From NCBI RefSeq assembly GCF_029269825.1, contig NZ_JARJHU010000003.1, positions 224,475 to 288,474 of the forward strand: a stretch of DNA of 64,000 nt, read 5' to 3'. The notes below the pieces were generated by a model, which was not told the DNA's origin, ran no database searches, and saw nothing but the letters and a program-made list of their open reading frames with translations. The DNA comes from Pedobacter sp. JY14-1. GTDB taxonomy: Bacteria; Bacteroidota; Bacteroidia; Sphingobacteriales; Sphingobacteriaceae. Position 1 is the stretch's first letter; every line of letters starts with the position of its first letter. This document shows positions 7,422 to 16,895 of this stretch, piece after piece. The translations under genes were made by a program, and so were the position numbers.

Positions 7422-8102
7422 TTATTTTCCCTGCTGCTGTGCTTCCTTTTTCAGGGTATCGTTAGCTACGATAACCACCTCAACCCTGCGGTTAGCCGCA
7501 CGGCCTTCGTCAGTTGAATTGTCCGCGATCGGTTCAGAGAAACCCTTGCCTATCGTGATCAGGCGTGAAGCCGGTACACCCTGAGCAACGGCATAAGCTT
7601 TCACCGCAGCAGCTCTCCTTTGCGAAAGACCCTGGTTATACGACTCGGTACCTTTGTTGTCGGTATGCCCGATGATTTTGATGTCAGTTCCGGGATATTG
7701 GTTAAGGGAACCGGCCAGTGACTTCACATTGGCTTTGGCCTGCTCTGTAAGATCAGATTTATCGAAACCGAAAAGGATACCGCTGTCAAATTTTACAATG
7801 ATACCTTCACCCTCACGGATCACTTCTGCGTTAGGAATTGCAGTCTGAATTTCGGCAGCCTGTTTATCCATGCGCTTTCCGATGAAACCACCGGCAGTAC
7901 CACCCACAGCAGCACCGATAATAGCGCCAACTGCAGTATTACCTGCTTTTTTTCCGATGATGGCACCGATCACACCACCGGTAGCTGCGCCAATGCCTGC
8001 ACCTTTTTGTGTTTTTGTCATGCTGTCACATCCCTGGAAAGCCATCGCGCCGATTGCCATGGCCACACTGAAAGTTGCTATTTTAAATTTAGAAGTCATC
8101 AT
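7422..8102 (-). CDS. OmpA-family lipoprotein with glycine-zipper segment
   Basis: A 226-aa outer membrane lipoprotein that anchors the envelope to peptidoglycan. The signal peptide ends in a lipobox (AFQGC, lipidated C25). Residues about 34-78 are a glycine-zipper region (GAGIGAATGGVIGAIIG and a second copy) likely to insert in a membrane. The C-terminal OmpA domain (about 105-215) holds the NDSTDEGRAANRRVEV signature, whose Asp and Arg bind diaminopimelate. Architecture and length match the YiaD-type family. Two in-frame ATGs are adjacent (8102, 8099). It is monocistronic, with a terminator just downstream. Upstream (8103-8223) is 121 bp of non-coding DNA with no clear element. Confidence 0.93.
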   Translation of the reverse strand: MMTSKFKIATFSVAMAIGAMAFQGCDSMTKTQKGAGIGAATGGVIGAIIGKKAGNTAVGAIIGAAVGGTAGGFIGKRMDKQAAEIQTAIPNAEVIREGEGIIVKFDSGILFGFDKSDLTEQAKANVKSLAGSLNQYPGTDIKIIGHTDNKGTESYNQGLSQRRAAAVKAYAVAQGVPASRLITIGKGFSEPIADNSTDEGRAANRRVEVVIVANDTLKKEAQQQGK

Positions 8103-8223
8103 AACACTACTTATTTTATATGCAAAACCTCTAGGGCAAACCTGATGCCAGTTTTGACTGACTGTCTTAAAATCGTTACAGCATTGCGCTCAGAAAGCCT
8201 GGTGACCAGAAATCAGGACAATT

Positions 8224-8919
8224 TTACGCTGAAAAATAGGCTTCCAGTTCCCTTAAAGTATTTTCATCTTTCATAAAGTCCTTGATCACATGTCCTTTTT
8301 CCAGCAGAATGATGCGGTCACAGACATCTGTCACATGGTTTAGGTCGTGGCTCGAGATCAGCGTGGTGAGATTGCTGTCTGCCTTGAGCGATTTGAGCAG
8401 GGCCTTGAGTCTGATCTGGGTAGTCGGGTCGAGATTAGCAAAAGGCTCATCAAGGATCAGTAACTCCGGTTTTTGCATGAGGCCTGCGGCAATACCCACT
8501 TTGTTCTGGTTTCCCTTGCTGAAATCCCGGATGTACTTTCCCCGGTTCAGGATCTCACCGTTAAAGAACTCCTCATACTGTTTCAGGTATTCTCCTACGT
8601 CAGCAGGCCCCATTTTATGCAGACTGCCGATGAACAGGAAGTACTCCTCCGCGGTCAGGTAATCGATCAGGAAACCTTCATCCAGGTAAGAGGCCGTATA
8701 TTCCTTCCAGGCCGATCCGGAAGCTACATTTTCACCCTTGGAGCGTACTTCGCCGTTATCTGGCCGGATCAGGTCCAGGATCATCCTGAAAAGTGTTGTT
8801 TTTCCTGCTCCGTTATTGCCGACAAGCCCTATTGTCTCACCCTTATGAATGGTGAGTGACGGAATATCTACTACGGTCCTGTTGCCGTAAACTTTCTTAA
8901 GTTCGTTAATTTCTATCAT
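8224..8919 (-). CDS. ABC transporter ATP-binding protein
   Basis: A 231-aa ATPase subunit of an ABC-2-like exporter. Walker A is GNNGAGKTT (34-42), the signature is the variant FSKGNQNKVG instead of LSGGQ, Walker B is LLILDEPF, and the switch histidine is in LISSHDLNHV. The FSKGNQNK signature and Q-loop layout are typical of CcmA/DrrA-like ATPases paired with large Bacteroidota permeases. Its ATG overlaps the end of the upstream membrane gene by 4 nt, so the two are translationally coupled. The substrate is unknown. It is probably located on the inner face of the cytoplasmic membrane with the DUF5687-type partner. Confidence 0.93.
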   Translation of the reverse strand: MIEINELKKVYGNRTVVDIPSLTIHKGETIGLVGNNGAGKTTLFRMILDLIRPDNGEVRSKGENVASGSAWKEYTASYLDEGFLIDYLTAEEYFLFIGSLHKMGPADVGEYLKQYEEFFNGEILNRGKYIRDFSKGNQNKVGIAAGLMQKPELLILDEPFANLDPTTQIRLKALLKSLKADSNLTTLISSHDLNHVTDVCDRIILLEKGHVIKDFMKDENTLRELEAYFSA

Positions 8920-10394
8920 GATATTTCTCTGAAGCCGGAGGCAATGGTATATCTTCTTTTTTGAAAAGCACGGAGGATAAAATCTATCCAGAAATTTCTG
9001 GCCAGCAGCGATATCAGGCCTGCTGCGCCAAGGCTGAAAAGGCCCCAGTAGGGCATGCCTGCCTTTGCAAAGGGGATGTAGAACAGGTACGGTATCAGAA
9101 AATAAGGCAGCATCAGTACAAACTGGCTTGCCCCTACGCCCTGGTAGTTGAAACCGGCGCTTTTCGAAAGATCGATCGCCTTGTAATTCCTCGTCGCAAA
9201 ATAAAGCACGATCACGGTACCCAGGCCAATATTGTACAGGTAAGTTGCCAGTTGTATGCAGAGGATTTTCCAGCTCATCAGTCCGTACAGGCTCACCATT
9301 AACGTGATCAATGTCGCGGCAATGGTAAACAAGAGGAACTTGGCCTGAATGAATTTCCTCATATCGACCTTATTGGCCAATAGCCCGTCAAAATGGGCGC
9401 CCTGCCAGCCGAACATAAACTGCCCGTAAATGCTGATGCTGCTCCCGGTCATGAAGGTAGCTGCAAAAAGCATCATTCCGAAATTATCCTGTTCCAGCAG
9501 CGGACGTTTGTAAAAGAGCAGGCCATAAAGCATAAAGAAAAGGCTGACTACCAGTGCCGACTTAGGGCGTTTATGCCGCAGGATCAGTTTCAGCTCCAGT
9601 GCAGCCAGGGCCCCCACCTCACCGAAACTGTCCAGAAAGGGATAATCCGTCGCGGCCTTCTTTTCCTTGTTACCCCTGAGTTCTTCCGTATACAAGTGGT
9701 TTTTCAGGTATTGTGCATTGAGCAGGAACACCAGTGCGGCCAGCAGCGGAAAACCCAGGGCGATATAAGGTCGCCGGGCAATGGCGGTAAATACAGCGTT
9801 TGAACCTGCTGAAATCGAAAAGACCTTGAAGTATTCCAGTAACCCGATGGCCGCAATTATACCGATCACGCCGAAAATGAGGTAAACATAATCTGTTGTC
9901 AGCCTCTTGATGTATAATGCAAAGTAGTTGTTGAAGATACAGAGACTCAGAATGGACAATGCATACATCAGGGCTACCGTAGTGCCAAAGGTATCTGCTA
10001 CCGATGTCAGGCAGAACGGGAGGAACAGGATCAGTGGGAAGAGGTTGAAGGCGGAGAAAATGGCCCTTACATTCAGAAAGTTCACCAGCTTTTGCCTGGG
10101 TATGTTCAGGTGCAGGTACGGGACGATACTCAGCGTCGGCAGGTCCTGCAGCTGCATCCGCATCACAAAATCAATGGCAAAATAATACAGGATCAACCCG
10201 TTGTATACCAGCATTACATCTTTTCCGGGAAAGATATGCTTTGCCATCACCTCCAGCATAAAGCCGAGTACAATGGCTACAGCAAGCAGATAGAGCACCA
10301 TCAGCCCCATAAAAATCTGGGCGGCGATGGTGCCGCCTTTATTCCTTGATCTCCAGAAAGCTTTCCATTGGTGGTCTAAAAAAGTAAAGAGCAT
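8916..10394 (-). CDS. DUF5687-like ABC transporter permease
   Basis: A 492-aa integral membrane protein with about 10-12 predicted segments. Examples are the N-terminal IFMGLMVLYLLAVAIVLGFML, a cluster around 110-200, and a C-terminal block from about 320. There is no ATPase domain; the ATPase is the 4-nt-overlapping gene downstream. The N-terminus (LFTFLDHQWKAFWRSRNKG) resembles the DUF5687 family found next to such ATPases in Bacteroidota. It probably forms a two-gene exporter of unknown substrate. The ATG at 10394 is 7 nt downstream of the rarA stop, so all three genes may be one transcript with rarA first. Confidence 0.85.
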   Translation of the reverse strand: MLFTFLDHQWKAFWRSRNKGGTIAAQIFMGLMVLYLLAVAIVLGFMLEVMAKHIFPGKDVMLVYNGLILYYFAIDFVMRMQLQDLPTLSIVPYLHLNIPRQKLVNFLNVRAIFSAFNLFPLILFLPFCLTSVADTFGTTVALMYALSILSLCIFNNYFALYIKRLTTDYVYLIFGVIGIIAAIGLLEYFKVFSISAGSNAVFTAIARRPYIALGFPLLAALVFLLNAQYLKNHLYTEELRGNKEKKAATDYPFLDSFGEVGALAALELKLILRHKRPKSALVVSLFFMLYGLLFYKRPLLEQDNFGMMLFAATFMTGSSISIYGQFMFGWQGAHFDGLLANKVDMRKFIQAKFLLFTIAATLITLMVSLYGLMSWKILCIQLATYLYNIGLGTVIVLYFATRNYKAIDLSKSAGFNYQGVGASQFVLMLPYFLIPYLFYIPFAKAGMPYWGLFSLGAAGLISLLARNFWIDFILRAFQKRRYTIASGFREIS

Positions 10395-10401
10395 AGCGAT
10401 A

Positions 10402-11682
10402 TCAGTAGTTGTATTTGTTTTTCCAGTTTTGTCTCAGCTTTTCCCGCATCTTGTCTTCGGCGGGGTTCCTGCCCGGGTCGTAAAGCTTGGTGCCGCTTAA
10501 ACTATCCGGAAAGTATTCCTGTTCCGAAAAATTACCTTCAAAGCCATGCGCATACTGATAATCCCTACCGTATCCGATTTTCTTCATCAGTTTGGTCGGT
10601 GCATTCCTGATGTGCAGCGGTACCGGAAGGTCGCCCGTTTGCCGCACCAGTGCCTGAGCCCTGTTGATCGCTTCATAAGCGGCATTGCTCTTGGCAGAAG
10701 AGGCCAGGTAGGTTACGGTCTGTGCCAGGATGATCCTTGCTTCGGGGAACCCGATCACATTCACCGCCTGGAAACAGTTGTTGGCCAGCAGCAAAGCATT
10801 CGGATTGGCATTACCGACATCTTCCGAGGCCAGGATCAGCAACCTCCGCGCAATAAATAAGGGGTCTTCACCGCCTTCGATCATCCTCGCGAGCCAATAT
10901 ACGGCTGCATTGGGGTCACTTCCCCTGATCGATTTGATGAAAGCCGAAATAATGTCGTAGTGCTGTTCCCCGGCCTTGTCGTATAAGGCCATGTTCTGCT
11001 GCGCATGGGCCAGTACATTTTCATTTGTCAGTACGATCTTTTCACCGCCGATCCCATTAATGACAATTTCCAGTACGTTGAGCAGTTTGCGTGCATCCCC
11101 TCCGGACAGCCTGATCAGCGCCTCATGCTCCTCAATTTTGATGTGCATTTTCTTAAGGACTTCATCTTCCGCAATTGCCGTTTGCAGCAGGCCTGTCAGT
11201 TCTTCTTCAGTAAGGCCTTTGAGTATATATACCTGGCAACGGGAAAGCAAGGCCGAGATAACTTCAAAGGAAGGGTTCTCGGTAGTGGCGCCGATAAGCG
11301 TGACCAATCCGCGTTCCACTGCACCCAGTAAGCTGTCCTGCTGTGATTTGCTGAACCTGTGGATCTCGTCAATGAACAGTATCGGGAGGCCCAGCAGGCT
11401 GTCCTTCAACTGAGCGGCCTTTTCGATCACTTCTCTTACATCCTTTACCCCTGAATTGATCGCGCTCAGGTTAAAGAACGGACGGTCCAGGGTTTTGGAA
11501 ATGATATAGGCGAGTGTGGTCTTGCCCACCCCCGGAGGGCCCCAGAAGATCATTGAAGGCAATTGCCCGCTCTGTATTGCTTTCCTCAGCACAGCGTCCG
11601 GCCCTACAAGATGCTGTTGCCCGACATACTCATCGAGGCTTTCCGGACGCATCCGTTCAGCTAAGGGTGGAAGGTTCTGCAT
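10402..11682 (-). CDS. rarA: Replication-associated recombination protein A (RarA/MgsA)
   Basis: A 426-aa AAA+ ATPase of the clamp-loader superfamily that acts at stalled replication forks. Walker A is GPPGVGKTT (48-56), Walker B LFIDEIHRF (about 103-111), sensor 1 IGATTENPSF and the arginine finger SALLSRC. The C-terminal helical tetramerisation domain contains the family stretch GGEDPLFIARRLLILASEDVGNANP. Length and domain order are normal. It lies upstream of the ABC pair on the same strand, but a functional link is not expected. Identification is secure. Confidence 0.95.
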   Translation of the reverse strand: MQNLPPLAERMRPESLDEYVGQQHLVGPDAVLRKAIQSGQLPSMIFWGPPGVGKTTLAYIISKTLDRPFFNLSAINSGVKDVREVIEKAAQLKDSLLGLPILFIDEIHRFSKSQQDSLLGAVERGLVTLIGATTENPSFEVISALLSRCQVYILKGLTEEELTGLLQTAIAEDEVLKKMHIKIEEHEALIRLSGGDARKLLNVLEIVINGIGGEKIVLTNENVLAHAQQNMALYDKAGEQHYDIISAFIKSIRGSDPNAAVYWLARMIEGGEDPLFIARRLLILASEDVGNANPNALLLANNCFQAVNVIGFPEARIILAQTVTYLASSAKSNAAYEAINRAQALVRQTGDLPVPLHIRNAPTKLMKKIGYGRDYQYAHGFEGNFSEQEYFPDSLSGTKLYDPGRNPAEDKMREKLRQNWKNKYNY

Positions 11683-11721
11683 AAAAGTAAAGATACAAAA
11701 CCCCTTTCTGATATGCTAACC

Positions 11722-13188
11722 TTATTGTCCGGCTGTTGTAATTCCAGGCCGTTCCGTTGCGATATTATCCGGCTGTTCTCCATTACCGCCCTTTGCTTTC
11801 TTTCGCTTCCAGAAAGGCTTCTTCTTTTTAGGTGCCGCATTTGCTTCCCCGGTTTCTCCGTCAGGACCGTTTTCCGTAACCGGACCGGTTTTATCAGCTT
11901 TCGGAGCACTCACGCCAGTTACGGCTTCAGCTGCAGCCGGCTGCCCGTTTTTAGTCCGGTCGCCAGTATTGCCATTGTGCTTTCCCTTCTGGTTTTTCTT
12001 ATTCCTAGTGCGCGTCTCAGTGCCTTCTTCGGGAGCCTGACCGGCGGCTCCACCTTCGGCGGGCTTCAGGTGCCCGGGCAGCGGCATGCGTTCAATTTGT
12101 TTTTCGATCAGTTTCTCGATGTTGGCCAGTTTACGTTTGTCCCTGGGGTTTACAAGGGTAATCGCTGTGCCTTTAGTTGCGGCACGTGCGGTCCGGCCGA
12201 TCCGGTGCACATAATCTTCAGGATCATGCGGCGCATCAAAATTGATCACCAGATCAATACCTTCCACGTCTATCCCCCGGCTCAGTACGTCAGTTCCGAT
12301 CAGGATGGGCAAGTTCTTGTTTTTAAACTGCAATAAGATCGCTTCCCGTTCCTTTTGTCCCAGGTCAGAGTGAAAAGCCTCTGCTTTCAGGTGCAGTCCC
12401 CTCAATACACGACCCAGGTTCTTCACCTTGTCTTTGGTCGATGCGAATATAATAATGCTTTTGTAGCCGCCATTTTTCAGTAAATCCTTCAGCAAGGCTA
12501 CTTTTTGCTCATCGTGGATCATGTAGACCTGCTGGCTGATCCCCTCGGCAGGTTTGGAAATTGCAATATTGATCTGTTCCGGATGGTTCAGCAGGCTGGA
12601 GGCCAGTTTTCTGATCTTGGGAGGCATAGTTGCCGAAAACATGACGGTCTGACGCTCCTTTGGCAGGTAGCTCACAATACGCATGATGTCGTCGTAAAAA
12701 CCCATGTCCAGCATCCGGTCTGCTTCATCCAGGATCAGGTGCTGCAATTTGTCCAGTTTCAGCGTACCTGAAGAAAGGTGAGAGATCAGGCGCCCGGGGG
12801 TCGCAATGATGATGTCCACACCGTCGCGCATCGAATTTTTCTGCTGATCGTAAGTAATTCCGTCCCCACCGCCGTATACCGTCAATGAGCTGATGTTTGT
12901 AAAGTAGGAAAGTGCCTCGACCTGCAGGTCGATCTGCTGGGCCAGCTCCCTTGTCGGGGCCAGTATCAGCGTATTGTTGTGCCGTTCCGGAGTGCCGATG
13001 ATCTTATTCATTACCGGAAGGAGGTATGCGCCTGTTTTCCCTGTCCCTGTCTGCGCACAGGCAATCAGGTCTTTGTTTTCCAGTATGAGTGGTATAGCTT
13101 GCTGCTGGACCGGTGTAGCGTTGCGAAATCCCATCGCCTGCAGGCCTTCATAAAGGTCTGTGTTGAAATTAAAGTCTTTAAAATCCAA
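11722..13188 (-). CDS. DEAD-box RNA helicase, RhlE-like
   Basis: A 488-aa ATP-dependent RNA helicase that remodels structured RNA or ribosome precursors. Motifs in order: Q-motif (ATPVQQQAIP), I (AQTGTGKT), Ia (PTRELAQQ), II (LDEADRMLDMGF), III (FSATM), then the helicase C domain with RGIDVEG and HRIGRTARA. Residues from about 375 form a charged low-complexity tail ending in lysine/arginine-rich KKKKPFWKRKK, an RNA-binding extension common in RhlE of this phylum. The start is TTG at 13188 (MDFKDFNFN), which fits the family N-terminus; no ATG precedes it in frame. It is monocistronic or leads into rarA (39-nt gap). Confidence 0.93.
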   Translation of the reverse strand: MDFKDFNFNTDLYEGLQAMGFRNATPVQQQAIPLILENKDLIACAQTGTGKTGAYLLPVMNKIIGTPERHNNTLILAPTRELAQQIDLQVEALSYFTNISSLTVYGGGDGITYDQQKNSMRDGVDIIIATPGRLISHLSSGTLKLDKLQHLILDEADRMLDMGFYDDIMRIVSYLPKERQTVMFSATMPPKIRKLASSLLNHPEQINIAISKPAEGISQQVYMIHDEQKVALLKDLLKNGGYKSIIIFASTKDKVKNLGRVLRGLHLKAEAFHSDLGQKEREAILLQFKNKNLPILIGTDVLSRGIDVEGIDLVINFDAPHDPEDYVHRIGRTARAATKGTAITLVNPRDKRKLANIEKLIEKQIERMPLPGHLKPAEGGAAGQAPEEGTETRTRNKKNQKGKHNGNTGDRTKNGQPAAAEAVTGVSAPKADKTGPVTENGPDGETGEANAAPKKKKPFWKRKKAKGGNGEQPDNIATERPGITTAGQ

Positions 13189-13238
13189 TTTTGCTTTTAA
13201 TAATAGTTAGCATTGGTAAAAGTAAGGTTTTTGCACAT

Positions 13239-14090
13239 TTATTCGAGTACTAAAAAAGACCTGGGATTGATTACTTTACCGTAACGGTGAACCTCATAGT
13301 GCAGGTGCGGGCCGGTAGAGCGTCCGGTGGAGCCGATCTTGCCGATACGGTCGCCGGCGCTTACCCGCTGTCCGTTCCTCACCAGAATCTTTGACAAGTG
13401 GCCATAATAGGTTTCGAAACCATTGGCGTGCCTGATCACGATGCAGTTGCCATAGCCGCCTTTGCGGCCTGCCACAACTACTTTTCCGCTCGCTGTACTC
13501 CTGACGATTTCGCCTTTCCGCCCCTTAATGTCCAGTCCCTTGTGCCGCTCCACGCTTTCGCCTGTGAACGGATTTTCCCGGTGGCCGAAGCCCGATGTGA
13601 TCCTGCCGAAATGAGGATAACCCATAGGAGTAAAGGCAACATAGTCGATCATTTTATCCAGGTGGGCATCATAAAATTCACCGGCTTCTTTTGCCGAAAG
13701 GGTTTCTTTTTCTTCCTCACCGCCTACATTGGGAATGATCTGCCGGATGCCGCGGGCCTTCAGGTATCTGTTGATCACCATTAGTTTGCGGTCTATGGAC
13801 TGGTAATATTTTTTGATCGCGGAAGTATCCAGGTCGTTGGTTTGCTCAGTAACAGGCTGCTTACGCTGTTTGTGCAGTTCCCGCACCAGCTGATCATTGG
13901 AAAGTTCTACCGAAGCCTTGCTGTAAGTCAGGTAAAGAATAGTCCCTATCAGGACGACAAAGATGGCGGCAATAGCCGCCAGATATTTTTTCCAGTGGGT
14001 GACGATACCTGCGGGTACTTGTATCGGTCTGCCTGAACTCTGGTTTTTGTTTACAAAGATAATGGTGGTTTTTTCCAGTTTCCTTGCCAT
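13239..14090 (-). CDS. M23 family metallopeptidase (peptidoglycan endopeptidase)
   Basis: A 283-aa LytM-type zinc endopeptidase that cuts peptidoglycan cross-bridges, or activates amidases if inactive. The N-terminus is cytoplasmic, one membrane segment spans about 33-52 (KYLAAIAAIFVVLIGTILYL), and then comes a coiled region and a C-terminal LytM domain. Zinc ligands are present: H and D in RHKGLDIKG, and the HxH of GPHLHYEV, so it should be catalytically competent. The ATG at 14090 is the family-like start MARKLEK. It has its own promoter with -7 TATATTTG at 14120-14127. The gene downstream (rhlE-like) is separated by 50 nt. Confidence 0.92.
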   Translation of the reverse strand: MARKLEKTTIIFVNKNQSSGRPIQVPAGIVTHWKKYLAAIAAIFVVLIGTILYLTYSKASVELSNDQLVRELHKQRKQPVTEQTNDLDTSAIKKYYQSIDRKLMVINRYLKARGIRQIIPNVGGEEEKETLSAKEAGEFYDAHLDKMIDYVAFTPMGYPHFGRITSGFGHRENPFTGESVERHKGLDIKGRKGEIVRSTASGKVVVAGRKGGYGNCIVIRHANGFETYYGHLSKILVRNGQRVSAGDRIGKIGSTGRSTGPHLHYEVHRYGKVINPRSFLVLE

Positions 14091-14119
14091 TGGTTTAAGA
14101 GTTAGAAATCCTTGAGTTA

Positions 14120-14127
14120 CAAATATA
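14120..14127 (-). promoter_or_regulatory. -7 element TATATTTG of the M23 peptidase gene
   Basis: An exact TAnnTTTG on the minus strand, 30 nt upstream of the peptidase ATG. Only a partial -33 (CTTT) is visible about 19 bp further upstream. Confidence 0.45.
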
Positions 14128-14163
14128 TGATTTTAGGTTTCATATAAAAGTCCTTCATGAAAT

Positions 14164-14895
14164 CTAACGTTTTCTGTCTGCGTAGCCAAAGACCTTTTGC
14201 AACAGCGTCGTAGACCTGGCGCCGATATTATTGCGGATGTTCAGCTCTTCCTGGGCCACCTGTAGGAACATACCATCAATTGCCTTTTGGGTTACGTAGG
14301 CTGAAAGGTCGGTTGTCACCGGTTTTACGAGCGGGATTTTATTGTAAGCAGCCGCAGCGTCGCCCCAGTATCTGGTCGCGCCCACCTTGCCCAGACTGGC
14401 CGAGATCACTGGCTTGAATTTTTCTGTCAGCTGGCTTGTGGTTACACGTTTGAAATATTGTGTCGCCGCGTCCTTATCTCCCAGCAGGATATTCATCGCA
14501 TCGGCAATCGTCATCTGTTTAATCGCAGAGATAAAGATCGGTTTGGCCTCTTTTGCCGCATCTTCCGCAGCCCTGTTCAGACTGGTAACTACATTATCGG
14601 CTAATGAGCCCAGGCCAATGCTCCTCAATGTCTGCTCCACTTTCTGCGCCTCGGGAGGGAACAGGATCTTCACGGCAAGGTTGCCCAGAAATCCATCCTT
14701 TGCCGACAGCCGGTCTGCACCCGCGGCAGTGCCGATTTCGAGGGCCTGTTTCAGGCCTTGCCCGATCTCCGCAGTTGTTGGGTCTCCTCCCGGTATCTGG
14801 CTCAGTATTTTTCCAAGCTGGGCCTGGCTCTGTACATCACATCCGCCAAAAACCATCAGGCCCAGCGCGAGTAAACAGATATTAATCTTTTTCAT
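14164..14895 (-). CDS. DUF4197 domain lipoprotein
   Basis: A 243-aa predicted lipoprotein; the signal peptide MKKINICLLALGLMVFGG leads to a lipobox cysteine (GGC). The mature part is helical and matches the DUF4197 family in its landmarks: GLKQALEIGTAAGADRLSAKDGFLGN, a KILFPPEA segment and the C-terminal AIDGMFLQVAQEE. I chose the ATG at 14895, which gives a proper signal peptide and overlaps the end of the vWA gene by 14 nt; an upstream GTG-like extension would destroy the signal. The tight overlap implies translational coupling with the vWA protein. Molecular function is unknown. The cell location, periplasmic face of a membrane, is inferred. Confidence 0.85.
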   Translation of the reverse strand: MKKINICLLALGLMVFGGCDVQSQAQLGKILSQIPGGDPTTAEIGQGLKQALEIGTAAGADRLSAKDGFLGNLAVKILFPPEAQKVEQTLRSIGLGSLADNVVTSLNRAAEDAAKEAKPIFISAIKQMTIADAMNILLGDKDAATQYFKRVTTSQLTEKFKPVISASLGKVGATRYWGDAAAAYNKIPLVKPVTTDLSAYVTQKAIDGMFLQVAQEELNIRNNIGARSTTLLQKVFGYADRKR

Positions 14896-16795
14896 TCCGT
14901 TTTTCGGTTTGCTCAAAAGTAAGCAAATCCCTGGCCATAATCCCTGCCGATCTGGCCAGTTTGACAAATTCTGCGCGGTAACCCTCACGATCTCTGCCCA
15001 GTGCGGCCGAAGCAGCACTGATCACATGATCAAAACTGGCGTTTTGTTTGAAGGGAGACTGTTTCAACAGCAGCCCAAATTCGGCTACTGCTGCCGCAAA
15101 ACGGAAGTTTTCAGAAGCCTGCGCAAAGGAGGTTCCCCTGTCTGCGACGGTCTGCTGCATCAACTTGCTCACATCGCCATCCGGCTCTTTGTAACGTAGT
15201 TTAACGGTCATCAGCTCGGTATTGCCGGTCAGTTTTACGGCCTTCTCCGGTGACCGCTGGTATTTCAACGGATCCACGCTTTCCGAAAAGCTGCTTTTAA
15301 CCCCTACGGGGATCACCTCGTAAAAGGCGGTGACTGTATGTCCGGCACCCATTTCCCCTGCATCTTTAGTGTCGTCGTTGAAATCCCGGGCTTTCAGCAT
15401 CCGGTTCTCATAGCCGACCAGCCGGTAGGCCTGTACCTTAGCCGGGTTAAATTCTACCTGCAGCTTTACATCCTTGGCAATGGTAAACAACGTGCCGCCA
15501 AATTCATTGACCAGCACCTTCCTGGCCTCGCTGATGTTATCAATGTAAGCATAGTTTCCATTACCCTTATCAGCCAGGACTTCCATTTTGCTGTCCTTGT
15601 AATTGCCCATGCCGAAGCCCAGAACAGTCAGGAATATCCCGCTTTTTCGCTTACTTTCGATCAGTTGTTCCATATCCCTGTCGCTGCTTGCCCCGACGTT
15701 AAAGTCGCCGTCGGTCGCCAGGATTACCCGGTTATTGCCTTCTTTGATGAAGTGCTGTGCCGCGACTTTATAGGCCAGTTCTATCCCCTGCCCCCCGGCA
15801 GTAGAGCCGCCGGCGCTCAGCCTGTTCAATGCGTCTTTGATCTGCATTTTCTCATTGCCAGGCGTGGAGGGAAGCACCAGGCCGGCATTGCCTGCATAGA
15901 CGACGATCGCTACCCTGTCTTCCCGCCTCAGTTGCCCCGTCAGCATTTTAAACGATGAGACCAGCAGGGGCAGTTTATTATAATAGTTCATGGAACCGGA
16001 AACGTCGATCAGGAATACCAGATTGGATGCGGGCAAACGGTCTGTGGGAACCTTTTTGCCCTGCAATCCAATCCTTACCAGTTTGTGGCGGGTATTCCAG
16101 GGAGCGTCAGCAACTTCTGTGCAGATACTTACCGGGTCATTTCCCTTTGGCTGCGGGTATTCATAGTCAAAATAATTGACCATTTCTTCGATGCGTACCG
16201 CATCAGCAGGCGGGAGGCCACCGTTATTGATGAACCGTCTCAGGTTGCTGTAAGAGGCAGCATCCACGTCGACAGAAAAGGTAGAAAGCGGGTGTGTTAA
16301 TGCTGTTTTAAACGAATTTTCATTAATGCCCGTATAAGATTCATTATTTTGCAGGTTTAGTCCTGCCACCTTACCCTGCAGCAACTGTTCTACATTTGCA
16401 ACAGGAACATCCGTTGTACCGGTTGCCATTGCGGCAAAGGGGTTTCCCGTCCGCTTCTGGTAGCCTCTGATGACTGTTTCGTTTATCGTGTTTTTTGATG
16501 CTGACAGCGCTACGTTAATGACGATACCGTTGATTTCCAGAGTACGGGACTGATAGCCCACATAACTAAATATCAGCCGCTTCGTGCCGGCCGGTACAGC
16601 AATCTTATAAGTGCCGTCAGGTTTGGTGTGCCCCGCGCCTTTGGGTGGCATGCCTGCGAAGATGGATACGCCTGCAAGCCCTTGCCCGGTAGCCGCATCC
16701 GTCACTTTTCCGGTAATGGTCATTGTTTCTTCTGCAGATATCCTGAAAGCAGTGCAGATCAGCAGAATTAAAAACGGTAGGATAAACTGTTTCAT
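14882..16795 (-). CDS. von Willebrand factor type A protein with plug-like module
   Basis: A 637-aa exported protein. Signal peptide 1-22; carboxypeptidase-regulatory-like domain about 26-100; a short receptor-plug-like segment about 104-152 (INETVIRGYQKR then VEQLLQGKVAGLN); a vWF-A N-terminal helper region; vWA domain about 255-430 with an intact metal site, D264-S266-S268 in LIDVSGSM; then a YfbK-type C-terminal domain. The family is widespread but its role is unknown; vWA domains bind partner proteins. The start is set at 16795, because the longer frame upstream runs through the divergent sigma-factor region. The first 150 residues are clearly paralogous to the C-terminal half of the anti-sigma-like protein at 17467-18786, so the two divergent units probably belong to one system. 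Confidence 0.9.
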   Translation of the reverse strand: MKQFILPFLILLICTAFRISAEETMTITGKVTDAATGQGLAGVSIFAGMPPKGAGHTKPDGTYKIAVPAGTKRLIFSYVGYQSRTLEINGIVINVALSASKNTINETVIRGYQKRTGNPFAAMATGTTDVPVANVEQLLQGKVAGLNLQNNESYTGINENSFKTALTHPLSTFSVDVDAASYSNLRRFINNGGLPPADAVRIEEMVNYFDYEYPQPKGNDPVSICTEVADAPWNTRHKLVRIGLQGKKVPTDRLPASNLVFLIDVSGSMNYYNKLPLLVSSFKMLTGQLRREDRVAIVVYAGNAGLVLPSTPGNEKMQIKDALNRLSAGGSTAGGQGIELAYKVAAQHFIKEGNNRVILATDGDFNVGASSDRDMEQLIESKRKSGIFLTVLGFGMGNYKDSKMEVLADKGNGNYAYIDNISEARKVLVNEFGGTLFTIAKDVKLQVEFNPAKVQAYRLVGYENRMLKARDFNDDTKDAGEMGAGHTVTAFYEVIPVGVKSSFSESVDPLKYQRSPEKAVKLTGNTELMTVKLRYKEPDGDVSKLMQQTVADRGTSFAQASENFRFAAAVAEFGLLLKQSPFKQNASFDHVISAASAALGRDREGYRAEFVKLARSAGIMARDLLTFEQTEKRNEKD

Positions 16796-16895
16796 GGTTT
16801 TTGCGTTTTGGTTGCTCAAATGATGTGTGCCGTACAGAAATTCCATAGCCATATCAAAAAATATTTCTATACTTGAGAAAAACTCCCGCTTATCC